This document shows positions 42,713 through 51,773 of a DNA stretch of 64,000 bases, one piece after another. Positions within the stretch are counted from its first letter, which is position 1. The number at the start of each line of letters is the position of its first letter. A program made the position numbers and the translations under genes. The notes below the pieces were generated by a model, which ran no database searches, was not told the DNA's origin, and saw only the letters and a program-made list of their open reading frames with translations. Source of the DNA: JAABRB01 sp963735025 (GTDB lineage Bacteria; Pseudomonadota; Gammaproteobacteria; Burkholderiales; SG8-39); NCBI GenBank assembly GCA_963735025.1, contig CAVTJG010000011.1:62001-126000 (forward strand), read 5' to 3'.

Positions 42713-43528
42713 ATGTGCCGACTGTATGGTTTCCGCTCGAGCTATCCGAGAAAGATCGAGTGCGAGCTGATCCGTGCGGAGAACTCGCTGCTCGCTCAAA
42801 GCCTGAAAGATGCGCACGGCCACAGCCATCCGGATGGATGGGGTCTGGCCATCCACGACGGCGCCAGGCCGCACGTCGTCAGGCAGGCCAGGGCCGCGAG
42901 TCAGAGCATGGCGTTTCGCTGGGTTTCGGCGCAGGTGCATTCGTGCACCGTGCTCGCGCACGTTCGGCGCGCGACGTTCGGCGACTTGCGACCCGAGAAC
43001 ACCCACCCCTTCTCGTATGGGCGCTGGATCTTCGCCCACAATGGCACGCTCGGCGCTTTCCCGGCGCTCCGCGAGCGAATGCTCGCCGCGACGACGGAGA
43101 CCCAGCGCCAGGGCATCCTGGGCCAGACGGACAGCGAGCACATCTTTCACTTTCTGCTCGCGCGTGCCGAGACCCAGTCGGAAAAGCCGTTGATCGAGGC
43201 GACGCGTTCCGGCGTGAACGATCTCATCGACTGGGCGCGCCAGGAGGCGCCGGCGGCCGAGATCGGACTGAATTTTCTACTTACCGACGGCCGCGAGAGC
43301 GTCGGCGTGCGCTTTGGGCGCACCCTCTGGTATACATGGCGAGACCGTGTGCATCCCTGCGAGGTCTGCGGCGGTGCACTGCATGTGGAAGGGGTTCCCC
43401 CGGGCGATTATCACGCGATCGTCGTGGCGTCCGAGCCGATCACGCGCAGCGAGCCATGGGAGTCGTTCGCGGAGGGGGCAATTTTCAGAATCGATCCCGG
43501 CGCACGACTGCAGGTCGAGACGCTCTGA
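42713..43528 (+). CDS. Class II glutamine amidotransferase domain protein
   Basis: A 271-residue Ntn hydrolase starting MCRLYGF, so Cys2 becomes the N-terminal nucleophile after Met removal. HPDGWGLA, VLAHVRRATFGDLRPENTHPF and FAHNGTLGAF are the expected glutamine-site motifs, as in EgtC/YafJ-like proteins. It releases ammonia from glutamine or cleaves a gamma-glutamyl amide. No synthetase partner lies next to it. A zinc-like CEVCGG pair is near residue 220. The start at 42713 is fixed by the nucleophile. Confidence 0.92.
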   Translation: MCRLYGFRSSYPRKIECELIRAENSLLAQSLKDAHGHSHPDGWGLAIHDGARPHVVRQARAASQSMAFRWVSAQVHSCTVLAHVRRATFGDLRPENTHPFSYGRWIFAHNGTLGAFPALRERMLAATTETQRQGILGQTDSEHIFHFLLARAETQSEKPLIEATRSGVNDLIDWARQEAPAAEIGLNFLLTDGRESVGVRFGRTLWYTWRDRVHPCEVCGGALHVEGVPPGDYHAIVVASEPITRSEPWESFAEGAIFRIDPGARLQVETL

Positions 43529-43575
43529 GTGAGCGCTCTGCATGGATCGGATTTCGAAGGGGAGAGACGGGGTAC

Positions 43576-44817
43576 ATGTCAGGAATCATCGTGATCGGAG
43601 GCGGCATCGCCGGTCTCAGCTTTGCGCTGGGACTGCAGCAGCGGGGGATTGCCTGCCGGGTCTATGAAAGCGCGCCGGAGATCAGGGAACTCGGTGTCGG
43701 AATCACACTGCTTCCGCACGCGATGCGGGAGTTCATCGCGTTGGGCCTGGAGGATCGGCTGCGTGCCGTTGCGATCGAGAACGAGGAAAGCGTGTTCTTC
43801 AACCGGCATGGCCAGTTCATCTACCGCGAGCCGCGCGGTCGACATGCGGGTTACCCGTTCCCCGAGCTCGGCATACACCGGGGAAAGTTGCACCGGATCC
43901 TCTACGAAGCGGCTCGCGAGCGTCTCGGGCCGGCCAACGTCCTGATCGATCATCACTGCTCCGGCGTCGAGCAGGACGAGACCGGCGTAACGGTCTTCTT
44001 CAAGGCGACCTCGTCGGGCGAAGCGCGCGCGCCGATTCGCGGTGACATCGCGGTGGCCTGCGACGGCATCAACTCGATCGTGCGCCGGAAATTCTATCCG
44101 GACGAGCAGGTGGCGTTCGCGGGCATCAATACGTGGCGGGGCGTGACGCGCCACAAGCCGATTCTCACCGGACGAAGCTACCTGCGCATCGGGTCCGTGG
44201 AGAACGGCAAGATGGTCATCTATCCGATCATCGATCCCGTGGACGGGGATGGCAATCAGCTGATCAACTGGATGGCCGAGGTGCGCCAGGCCAACGTGGA
44301 GATGAACGACTGGAACAAGCCGGGAAGAATGGAGGATTTCGCGCCCATCTATCAAGGCTGGCATTTTGACTGGCTGGACGTTCCGGAGCTGATCGCGAAG
44401 GCCGACCAGATCCTCGAATACCCGATGGTGGACAAGGATCCGGTGTCGCAGTGGACATTCGGCCGCATCACGCTCATGGGCGACGCCGCGCATCCAATGT
44501 ATCCCCGCGGGTCGAACGGCGCGGCGCAAGGAGTGATCGATGCACGGACGCTCGCCGAGCTGATCGCCGGCACGCCCGATCCACGTGCGGCGTTAATCGC
44601 CTACCAGGGCGCCCGCCTGGAAGCCACGGCGAGGGTGGTCCGCACCAACCGCGAGTTTCCGCCTGACTACATCAACATCAAGGTCGACGAGCTCACCGGC
44701 GGGAAGCCCTTCGGGAGCATCGACGATGTCATCAGCCAGGAGGAGCTTCGGGCCATATCGGAGCGATACAAGCAGATTGCCGGATTCACGATTGACGCTC
44801 TGCGGTCGCCTGCCTAA
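43576..44817 (+). CDS. FAD-dependent aromatic monooxygenase (PhzS/salicylate hydroxylase-like)
   Basis: A 413-residue flavoprotein. GGGIAGLSFALGLQQRG binds FAD, ELGVGITLLPHAM and DGINSIVRRKF (the DG fingerprint) follow, and GDAAHPMYPRGSNGAAQGVIDA is the second FAD motif, close to PhzS-type enzymes. It hydroxylates an aromatic or heteroaromatic ring using NAD(P)H and oxygen. It lies 47 bp after the amidotransferase gene and 51 bp before an MFS transporter, suggesting a small catabolic operon. The upstream frame continuing from 42715 is a shadow. Confidence 0.92.
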   Translation: MSGIIVIGGGIAGLSFALGLQQRGIACRVYESAPEIRELGVGITLLPHAMREFIALGLEDRLRAVAIENEESVFFNRHGQFIYREPRGRHAGYPFPELGIHRGKLHRILYEAARERLGPANVLIDHHCSGVEQDETGVTVFFKATSSGEARAPIRGDIAVACDGINSIVRRKFYPDEQVAFAGINTWRGVTRHKPILTGRSYLRIGSVENGKMVIYPIIDPVDGDGNQLINWMAEVRQANVEMNDWNKPGRMEDFAPIYQGWHFDWLDVPELIAKADQILEYPMVDKDPVSQWTFGRITLMGDAAHPMYPRGSNGAAQGVIDARTLAELIAGTPDPRAALIAYQGARLEATARVVRTNREFPPDYINIKVDELTGGKPFGSIDDVISQEELRAISERYKQIAGFTIDALRSPA

Positions 44818-44868
44818 CGCACACGGCCGAAGGCTCCGATCGGCACACCGAGCAGGACTTATCCGATC

Positions 44869-46077
44869 GTGACCATCGACGGCGGCGCATCCGGCACCGG
44901 ATCGGAGGGCAGGGGAATCAGCCGCGGAATGATGCTGTTCCTGGCGGTGACCGTCATGGCGACTGCCGGAAGCATTCACTTCCAGACGCCACTGCTCGCA
45001 GAGTTCGGACGCGTGTTCAACGCCGACGCGGCAACGGTCGGTTGGGTGCCGACACTTTCGCTAGGCGGCTTTCTCACCGGAACCCTTTTTCTCGTTCCGC
45101 TTGGGGACCGCTACGACAAGCGACGGATCATCTTGGCGAAGTTCTGTTGCCTGATGGCATCCGTGCTGGTCATCGCCGTGGCGCCCACGCTGACGGTGCT
45201 CGCGGCAGCGAGCTTTGCGGCGGGTGTGAGTGCGAGTGTCTCGCAGGACATCCTCGCGCTCGTTGCGGAACTAGTCGAGCCGGCTCAGCGCGGGCGCGCG
45301 ATCGGCACTGCACTCTCCGGACTCTTCATCGGCATCCTGCTTGCCCGCGTCGGCTCGGGCGCGATGGCATCGCTCATCGGCTGGCGCTGGACGTACGCCC
45401 TCTACGCCATCCTGCTGGCGGGCTTTCTGCCCGTGCTGCTCCTGCGCATTCCGAGCGCGGCATCAGGGACGGGGCTCGCCTATGGCACCCTCATGCGATC
45501 GCTCCTAGCCATGTATCGCGCGGGCGCGGAGCTGCGCCGGGCATCGATCATCCAGTTTCTGCTGGGAATCTGCTACGGGGGATTCTGGGCCACCCTCGCG
45601 CAGATGCTCGAGACGTTGCACGGTCTCGGACCAGCCTACGCGGGCTTGATCGGCATTCCCGGAGCAGCCGGGGTGCTCATCGCGCGATCTGCGGGCCGCT
45701 GGATGGACCGGAGCGGCGTGCGGCCGGTCGTTTCCGCCGGCGCGGCCTTGGTGATCGCCGCATTCCTGGTGTTCGGGCTCGCGGGCATCACGGTCGTGGC
45801 CGTCGTCGCCGGCGCGGCGTTGCTGGACTGCGGATTGCGTACCGCGATGGTCGCCAATCAGGCCTACATCATCGGCCTTGACCCGGCGGCCCGCAGTCGC
45901 TCCAACACGGTGTACGCGGTGCACGTCTGGGGCGGCAACGCGACCGGTGCCCTCGTCATGACGCTCGCCCTGACGCTCGTCGGATGGCTCGGCGTGTGCG
46001 GCCTGGGTGTCGTGGCGGCGAGTGCGGCGCTAGCCGTCCAGCGCGCCGCACGGCCGGCCGCGTCGGTCAAGGAGTAA
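44869..46077 (+). CDS. MFS transporter
   Basis: A 402-residue, 12-helix major facilitator protein from a GTG at 44869. The loop LGDRYDKRRIILAK between helices 2 and 3 is the MFS signature. It has two six-helix halves. The direction, import of an aromatic acid or efflux, is unknown; the neighbouring monooxygenase suggests an aromatic substrate. Its 3' end overlaps the convergent dehalogenase gene by 11 bp. Confidence 0.9.
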   Translation: MTIDGGASGTGSEGRGISRGMMLFLAVTVMATAGSIHFQTPLLAEFGRVFNADAATVGWVPTLSLGGFLTGTLFLVPLGDRYDKRRIILAKFCCLMASVLVIAVAPTLTVLAAASFAAGVSASVSQDILALVAELVEPAQRGRAIGTALSGLFIGILLARVGSGAMASLIGWRWTYALYAILLAGFLPVLLLRIPSAASGTGLAYGTLMRSLLAMYRAGAELRRASIIQFLLGICYGGFWATLAQMLETLHGLGPAYAGLIGIPGAAGVLIARSAGRWMDRSGVRPVVSAGAALVIAAFLVFGLAGITVVAVVAGAALLDCGLRTAMVANQAYIIGLDPAARSRSNTVYAVHVWGGNATGALVMTLALTLVGWLGVCGLGVVAASAALAVQRAARPAASVKE

Positions 46078-46975
46078 AGGTTCCGGCGCGCACCTGGGAG
46101 ACGAAATCCGCAAGTGCCGCGCCGATCTCGTGCGGACAGTCTTCCTGCACGTAGTGCTTGGCGTGAATCGTGGTCTCACGCTGATTCGGCCAGGTTCGGC
46201 AGAAATCGCGCGCCGCTCCCGCGAGACCGTGCCCCAAATCGGCGTTCACGAAGAGCTTGGGCAAACTCTTGCTTTGTGCGAGCCAGTCGCTGTAGCGCTT
46301 GATCAGCGGATAGTTGTCGGCCGGCTCACCGTCGAAAACGATCTCGCGCGGCCACAGCAGGGTCGGTAGACGTGATTCGCCAGGCTCCGCAAACGGCGCC
46401 CGGTATGCCGCCTTCTCGGCATCCGTGAGCGTGCGGATGACGCCCGCTTCGAACAGCATCTTCTCGATGAAGAAGTTGTCCTGGAGCACCATCTTTTCTC
46501 CCTCGGTGCCGCGGAGCGCTTTGAAGACCGGCACGCGTTCCGGGGGAAGGTCTGTCCAGAGTCGCGGTCGGACCATGGCTTCCATATAGGCTATGCCGGA
46601 GATCTGGTCGGGGAAGCGGCACGCGCGATAGAAGCCGAGGGCGGCCCCCCAGTCGTGTACCACCAGAATCACCTTGCGCGTGAGACCGAGCGACTCGAAC
46701 CATGCGTCCAGATAGGCGATGTGATCGGCGTATCGGTAGGCGCGCCGCGGGGACCGACCCGATTGGCCATGCCCGATCAGGTCCGGCGCCAGGCATCGGC
46801 CCAGCATCTCCACGTGCGGAATCACGTTCCGCCACAGGTACGAGGACGTTGGATTGCCATGCAGGAAGACGATCGGATCACCCTCACCGACGTCCACGTA
46901 TGCCATCTCGCTGTCCAATGTCTGCAGGCGCTTGAGCGTGTAGGGAAACTCCGCCGAGATCGGTTGCTTGGTCAT
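46067..46975 (-). CDS. Haloalkane dehalogenase-like alpha/beta hydrolase
   Basis: A 302-residue alpha/beta hydrolase with haloalkane dehalogenase features. FLHGNPTSSYLWRNVIPH has the halide-binding Asn, and VVHDWGAALGF has the Asp nucleophile plus the halide-binding Trp; the catalytic His is in VQEDCPHEIG near residue 280. An acidic residue after strand 6 (FDGEPADN or FVNADLGHG) may complete the triad. It would turn haloalkanes into alcohols and halide in the cytoplasm. The natural substrate is unknown. It stands alone, converging on the MFS gene. Confidence 0.87.
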   Translation of the reverse strand: MTKQPISAEFPYTLKRLQTLDSEMAYVDVGEGDPIVFLHGNPTSSYLWRNVIPHVEMLGRCLAPDLIGHGQSGRSPRRAYRYADHIAYLDAWFESLGLTRKVILVVHDWGAALGFYRACRFPDQISGIAYMEAMVRPRLWTDLPPERVPVFKALRGTEGEKMVLQDNFFIEKMLFEAGVIRTLTDAEKAAYRAPFAEPGESRLPTLLWPREIVFDGEPADNYPLIKRYSDWLAQSKSLPKLFVNADLGHGLAGAARDFCRTWPNQRETTIHAKHYVQEDCPHEIGAALADFVSQVRAGTFTP

Positions 46976-47070
46976 CGGGTCCTCTCGTCAATGGGTGCGC
47001 GATGTAGTCCCGCGAGCTGGCCGGGCCGGTTCGATCCTACCGTACCGTTTCCCGGTCTGCCTCAATCTCG

Positions 47071-48684
47071 TCAGCCGCGGAGCGCGCGAATCTGTTCCAG
47101 ATAGCCGGTCGGGTCGATGTGAACGTCGATAAGGGTTGGGCCGTCGGCCGCCAGGGCTGCCGCGATCGCCTCGCGATACTCCGCTTCGGTTCGGGCGCGC
47201 CACGCCTTGAGCCCGAATCCTTCCGCAACGCGCGCAAAGTCCGGGCGATTCCACCGAACGCCTTCCGACGGCATTCCGCGTGCCTGCTGCTTGATATCGA
47301 TCAGCGAGATGGAGCCGTCGTTGAACACGACAACCACCAGCGCGGAGTTCTGCTGCTTGGCCGTCAGCAGCTCACCCAGGCACATGGCAAGTCCGCCGTC
47401 ACCGGTGAACGCCACCACCTTGCGAGCGGGCTCCGCGAGTCCGGCGCCGATTGCCGCCGGAAGCGCGAAGCCCATCGTCGCGAGGCCATTCGAGATCAGG
47501 AGGTCGCGCGGCGCATCGCACTCCCAGAACGCGGTCACCGAGAACATGTGCGCTCCGGCGTCGACGGTGATGCGTGGACGCGGGCCGCGCGGGCACGCAG
47601 CAAGGGCGAGCTCGACCGCGCGCTGGGGCGAAACGCCTTCGCCCGGCGCAGACGTAAGTCGCGATCGCATCGCGGCGCGGAACATGGTGGGTTCTTCCGC
47701 ACGCCACCCGCCGGCTGCGCCGACGGCGCCGAGCGCCTTCAGAGTCACGTCGAGCGGTCCGTAAAGCCCGATGGCGGGTTGCACGTAGTGGATGGGCCGC
47801 GGGCAAAGTCCGATATCGAGCACCGGGGCGTGGTAGCGCCACGCCTGCGGAATGAACTCCACGGGATCGACGCCGATCAACACGAGCAGGTCGGCACTTT
47901 CCATGCATGTTGCCTCGAGTGTCCCGCCGGTAAATATTCCCACTGTGAGCGGATCGGAGTCGGGAACAACGCCCTTCGCCTTGTAGGTCACCAGAACAGG
48001 GCAGGCGAGGCGACCGCAGAACCGGCGTACGGCTTCCGCGAGCGCAGGCGCGCAAGCCTCGAGCCCCACGACGACGATCGGTCGGGCGGCGCGGGCAAGA
48101 AGCTCTTGCGCGCGGTGAATTGCCTCAAAGTCGTGCGGCGGGTCCTGCCGCGAGCGTGGTGTCGCGGCGTAAGTCACGGTGCGCCGCGCCGCGGCGCCGG
48201 ACAGTTCGATGTGAACCGCGCCGTAGGGTGGCGTCTGCGCCAGGTCGAGCAGGCGTTCGACCTCCTCGACCGGATTGTCGCCTTCGAGTTGGGTGTGCCC
48301 CTTAACGACGGGCGCGCTGAGCGCGGCCTGGTCGAACACCTGATGCGTGACGAACCGAGTGAGCTGCGGCGAGTGTCCGTCGGAGACGAGGCAGAGTGCG
48401 GCCCGGTCGAGCGTCGCGCAAGCCATGCCGTTCACGGCACTAGCGAGCCCTGGGCCGATCGTGGTGAGCGCGACCCCGGGCGCAGCATCGATTTCGCCGG
48501 TCGCGAGGGCCATGATGGTCGCTGACGTTTCATGGCGTGCCAGCACGAAGCGTATACCGCGTGCTTCGGCGGCACGGATGAGATCCAGGCTGGATCCACC
48601 GCCGGGGACGCCGAAAATGCGCTTGACGCCGCGTGCGGCGAACGATTCGACCAGATGGTCGACGAGGGGCTTGGTTCCGGACAT
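47071..48684 (-). CDS. ThDP-dependent enzyme (acetolactate synthase/benzoylformate decarboxylase-like)
   Basis: A 537-residue three-domain ThDP enzyme. The N-terminal Pyr domain has FGVPGGGSS and the catalytic Glu in LARHETSATIMA; the C-terminal PP domain binds Mg-ThDP with FTGDGGLAMCLGELLTA and VVFNDGSISLID (GDG...N motif). The family ligates or decarboxylates 2-oxo acids. No small regulatory subunit (ilvN) is nearby, so a catabolic decarboxylase or lyase is more likely than valine biosynthesis. The start at 48684 was preferred to 48705. It is 61 bp after the next upstream gene on the same strand. Confidence 0.88.
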   Translation of the reverse strand: MSGTKPLVDHLVESFAARGVKRIFGVPGGGSSLDLIRAAEARGIRFVLARHETSATIMALATGEIDAAPGVALTTIGPGLASAVNGMACATLDRAALCLVSDGHSPQLTRFVTHQVFDQAALSAPVVKGHTQLEGDNPVEEVERLLDLAQTPPYGAVHIELSGAAARRTVTYAATPRSRQDPPHDFEAIHRAQELLARAARPIVVVGLEACAPALAEAVRRFCGRLACPVLVTYKAKGVVPDSDPLTVGIFTGGTLEATCMESADLLVLIGVDPVEFIPQAWRYHAPVLDIGLCPRPIHYVQPAIGLYGPLDVTLKALGAVGAAGGWRAEEPTMFRAAMRSRLTSAPGEGVSPQRAVELALAACPRGPRPRITVDAGAHMFSVTAFWECDAPRDLLISNGLATMGFALPAAIGAGLAEPARKVVAFTGDGGLAMCLGELLTAKQQNSALVVVVFNDGSISLIDIKQQARGMPSEGVRWNRPDFARVAEGFGLKAWRARTEAEYREAIAAALAADGPTLIDVHIDPTGYLEQIRALRG

Positions 48685-48744
48685 GGCCGAATCCGAGCCT
48701 AGCACGAGCCTGTCGGTGGAACGTGCGGCGCCGCCGTGGACTGC

Positions 48745-49401
48745 TCAACCACCGGTGAGCAGTATCATGAGCGGAATCGGCGACACCGCGAGCGCCACGG
48801 TCAACGCGAACTTGGGAAGCGTGAACAGCCTGCTGAAGCCAGCGACGAGGCCGATTCCGCCGCCGCCGCCGATCAGAGCGTTTCCGGGCATATTGAGTGC
48901 GATGGCAAGCGCGATGAAGCGATGCCGGAGCAGGAAGGGCATCACCCGCGTGGACGCTTTCTGCATCAGGAATTCGAGCCGCTGGGTCGAATCGAGCGGT
49001 TCCATGCGGCGCAACAGGTCGCGCGCGCGATCGAAGCGAAAGTATCCGAAGGTGTCGGCGATCGAATGTTGCGGCAAGAGCCGCCCGATCAGAAAAGCGA
49101 GGGTGAGCGCGAGCACGGTCGCCAGGTAGACGAGCGGTACGATTTTGGCCCCAAACATTACCATCAGTCCGAGACCGATCTCGACGCCCGGAACGAAGGG
49201 AAGCATCATCAGCAAAACGTAGACCGCCATCGCCGTCATGATCATGCGATGGATCATCGGCTCGGAAGCCGGCGTGAGGTGCGGATCGAACTGCCCCATC
49301 ACCCACTTGCCGGCGTAGCTTGCACCGACGAGGAGGGTAATCAGCAGTGCGAGCTTCAGCGCGATGCTGGTGTACGAGGGTCGGGGGTTGGTTGGATCCA
49401 T
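48745..49401 (-). CDS. Multi-spanning membrane protein, possibly DedA/VTT-like
   Basis: A 218-residue membrane protein with five or six hydrophobic segments. FVPGVEIGLGLMVMFGAKIVPL and NMPGNALIGGGGGIGLVAGF recall the PG...G elements of the SNARE-associated/VTT (DedA) superfamily, whose members move lipids, but the match is partial. A charged amphipathic stretch (residues ~115-150) separates the two halves. It belongs to a row of minus-strand genes below the paa cluster. Confidence 0.7.
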   Translation of the reverse strand: MDPTNPRPSYTSIALKLALLITLLVGASYAGKWVMGQFDPHLTPASEPMIHRMIMTAMAVYVLLMMLPFVPGVEIGLGLMVMFGAKIVPLVYLATVLALTLAFLIGRLLPQHSIADTFGYFRFDRARDLLRRMEPLDSTQRLEFLMQKASTRVMPFLLRHRFIALAIALNMPGNALIGGGGGIGLVAGFSRLFTLPKFALTVALAVSPIPLMILLTGG

Positions 49402-49432
49402 GGCGTCGAATCGCCGGCCTGCCGGCGCCGAT

Positions 49433-49996
49433 TCACTCCGCGGCGGTGCGCGCGCCGCGCGGCGCCTTCTCCAGCTTGCCCTGGATCTTGTGCTCGGTAT
49501 CGATGGTCCAGTACCAGCGCTCCTTGATCCATCGCATCGTGCCCTCGAGCGTGTCGCCCCGGATGGTCCCCTTCCAGACCATCTTGCCGTCGGTCGGACT
49601 GGTCATCTCTGCCAGGAAATGGATCTGATCCCCTTCCCGGCGGATCCAGTATGGCGCATCACTGAAGTTGAACTTCCGGCAGAGCATCGACCCGAACATC
49701 CCATTGCTGAACATCAGCTCATCCCCCAGTTCGCGACTCTGCTCGGCGACGCTCGCGCGGACGATACTTGCAGTGAACGCTTTCCCGTCGAGCGCGCCTG
49801 CCGTGACTTTGTTCGACGCACGCACCGACTCGGCGGCAAGCCCCGGCTTTGCGAACCAGGGACCCGCCGTTGCGGTCAGGGCGGCAACGAGCACGGCGGC
49901 CAGGAGCCCACGCGCAAACCTGGCAGCGCTAATCGGCGGTCGAGCCTCCACGAGTGGTGCTTCGTCCCGTTCTTGTGTGGCGTCCATCGATTGCAT
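49433..49996 (-). CDS. Hypothetical membrane-anchored or secreted protein
   Basis: A 187-residue protein with one N-terminal hydrophobic segment (FARGLLAAVLVAALTATAGPWFA, residues ~27-50) after a polar leader. The rest is periplasmic, with GTIRGDTLEGTMRWIKERWYWTIDTEHKIQGK, a pattern of alternating strands like lipocalin- or MOCO-type small beta barrels seen in unnamed proteins. A second Met, MDATQERDE, is three codons in. No family is named. Confidence 0.6.
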   Translation of the reverse strand: MQSMDATQERDEAPLVEARPPISAARFARGLLAAVLVAALTATAGPWFAKPGLAAESVRASNKVTAGALDGKAFTASIVRASVAEQSRELGDELMFSNGMFGSMLCRKFNFSDAPYWIRREGDQIHFLAEMTSPTDGKMVWKGTIRGDTLEGTMRWIKERWYWTIDTEHKIQGKLEKAPRGARTAAE

Positions 49997-50003
49997 CGTA
50001 CTC

Positions 50004-50750
50004 TTATCGGTCGCGAGTCAATGGCACGAATCGAACCGGTATCGTCGTCTTCGTCGAAGTAGAGCCGTCCGCGTTCTTGACAATGACGAGCAACTCCTGA
50101 ACATCCCATCGCCCCCCCACTGGAATGACCAGTCTTCCTCCCGGTTTGAGTTGCTCGACGAGGGCAGGGGGCACGGCGGGTGCTGCGGCAGTGACGAGAA
50201 TGCTGTCGAACGGCCCCGCCTCGGGCCATCCGTGGTAGCCGTCGCCGATGCGCGTGTGGACATTTCCGTATCCCGCGGCGACCAGGTTCGCTGCACCTTG
50301 TTTGCCGACCGGCGCGACGATTTCGATCGTATACACCTGTGCAACCAGCTCGGCGAGTACCGCTGCCTGGTACCCGGATCCGGTACCGACCTCGAGCACG
50401 ACATGGGCAGGCTCGGGAGCTACCATCTCGGTCATCAGCGCGACGATGTAGGGCTGTGAAATCGTCTGGCCGTGACCGATCGGTAGCGGCCGGTTCTCGT
50501 AGGCGTAGGGCACGTCATCCGCGGGCACGAACCGGTGACGCTCGACGCGGCCCATTGCAGCCATGACCCGGTCGCTTAGGATCGGGTGTCCCGTCTCCTG
50601 ACCGGTCGCGCGGGCCATGGCGGCGATTTCAGCCACTAACGCCGCGCGCTGGGCGGCGTACGGGTCCTCGGAGTGGGTGGACGACGACACGAAAATTCCA
50701 GATGCGGCTGCCAAGACGACAAGTAGGACACGCGCGAAGTTCGTGAACAC
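50004..50750 (-). CDS. pcm: Protein-L-isoaspartate O-methyltransferase with signal peptide
   Basis: A 248-residue PIMT. ENRPLPIGHGQTISQPYIVALMTE and VLEVGTGSGYQAAVLAEL are the substrate and SAM motifs. It repairs isoaspartyl residues in aged proteins by methylation. The N-terminus (MFTNFARVLLVVLAAASGIFVSSSTHS) is a signal peptide, so this copy is predicted to be periplasmic, unlike E. coli Pcm, although the methyl donor SAM is cytoplasmic. It lies 7 bp upstream of the secreted hypothetical gene and 47 bp downstream of paaX. Confidence 0.9.
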   Translation of the reverse strand: MFTNFARVLLVVLAAASGIFVSSSTHSEDPYAAQRAALVAEIAAMARATGQETGHPILSDRVMAAMGRVERHRFVPADDVPYAYENRPLPIGHGQTISQPYIVALMTEMVAPEPAHVVLEVGTGSGYQAAVLAELVAQVYTIEIVAPVGKQGAANLVAAGYGNVHTRIGDGYHGWPEAGPFDSILVTAAAPAVPPALVEQLKPGGRLVIPVGGRWDVQELLVIVKNADGSTSTKTTIPVRFVPLTRDR

Positions 50751-50797
50751 GGGCGGCCTCCAGCACGCATGATACGACTATGCCGGCCGGGTCGCGC

Positions 50798-51730
50798 TCA
50801 GGTCAGCCCCCCAAAACGGGCATAGAAGTACGGTGCTGCCTGGGGAAGGGGCCCATCCGGGGTCTGAAGCGTCGCCACAAGATGCTGCTCCGTCTGCCGG
50901 TGAGTTACCTGATACAGGTCGCGACATAGTCGCCAGGCGGCCGAACCGGGCCAATTTCGGGGAAGGAGTGATTCGGGGAGCAGCGGATCGCGCAGGATCA
51001 CGCGGCGGTACTCATGGATGAGGAGGGTACGCACCACGAAGCACTGCTCCGGGTCCAGCTCGGCGCTGGGTCGCAGTTCCAGCTCACCCAAGATAGGCTC
51101 GAAGCGCGCCAGGAACGCCCGGTAATCGCGTTCGAGCCGCTCGAGATCCCATGCCGTCCGGATCGCATCGGCCAGCACATCTCCGCCACTGGCTGCGATG
51201 TGGGTCGCATGCATGACGAGCACGTGGGTCTCTGCGCGATGCTCGGCCAGAATCGCCGCAACGGATTCCGTGTCGATCGTGGGATGCACCAAGACACCTG
51301 CCGCAATGCGTCCAAAGCCGATCCAGGCAAGTTCATCCCGTAACGCCTTGCGTTTCACCCCCGAAGATTGGTCCCCCGTTTCGATCACGAGGCACCATCT
51401 TTTGTCCCAGGGCTCCGAATTCGTGCCGTAGATCTTTCGAAATGCAGCTTCGAACCGGCGCCGGCCGCTCTCGGTCCAGGTGTAATGGCTGCGGCGACCG
51501 ACCTGCTCGCCCCGCAGCCAATGTTCGCGCGTGAGCCGGAAGACGGTCGTGCGCACGGCCCGTTCGTTGATCCCGAACGGGCCGAGCAATCTGATCAATC
51601 CTCCGAGCCATACCGCCCCGCCATGTGGAGCGATTGCGTCCCCGAACACGGTCACGACGAGCGACTTCGCGCGCAGCGGTCGCGCCTGCATGTGGCCCCG
51701 GAGGGCATCATCCACCGCGCGAATCTTCAT
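50798..51730 (-). CDS. paaX: PaaX-family transcriptional repressor
   Basis: A 310-residue PaaX protein. The winged-helix part is RAKSLVVTVFGDAIAPHGGAVWLGGLIRLL, then INERAVRTTVFRLTREHWL; the C-terminal PaaX_C region ends PYFYARFGG. PaaX represses phenylacetate genes until phenylacetyl-CoA binds. The ATG at 51730 was chosen; MQARPL, 13 codons in, is the alternative. It lies 43 bp downstream of paaK in the same direction. Confidence 0.93.
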   Translation of the reverse strand: MKIRAVDDALRGHMQARPLRAKSLVVTVFGDAIAPHGGAVWLGGLIRLLGPFGINERAVRTTVFRLTREHWLRGEQVGRRSHYTWTESGRRRFEAAFRKIYGTNSEPWDKRWCLVIETGDQSSGVKRKALRDELAWIGFGRIAAGVLVHPTIDTESVAAILAEHRAETHVLVMHATHIAASGGDVLADAIRTAWDLERLERDYRAFLARFEPILGELELRPSAELDPEQCFVVRTLLIHEYRRVILRDPLLPESLLPRNWPGSAAWRLCRDLYQVTHRQTEQHLVATLQTPDGPLPQAAPYFYARFGGLT

Positions 51731-51773
51731 GCCGAAGGCCGGGACCTGGCGATCTTCGCGGTTCCGGGTTCCG

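Noticed and set aside
42715..44817. 700-residue protein joining the amidotransferase region to the monooxygenase
   Set aside because: The first 287 codons are a shifted frame of the amidotransferase gene; the monooxygenase starts at 43576.
47071..48684. Biosynthetic acetolactate synthase IlvB
   Set aside because: No ilvN or ilvC neighbour and a degradative context; only the general ThDP-enzyme call is supported.
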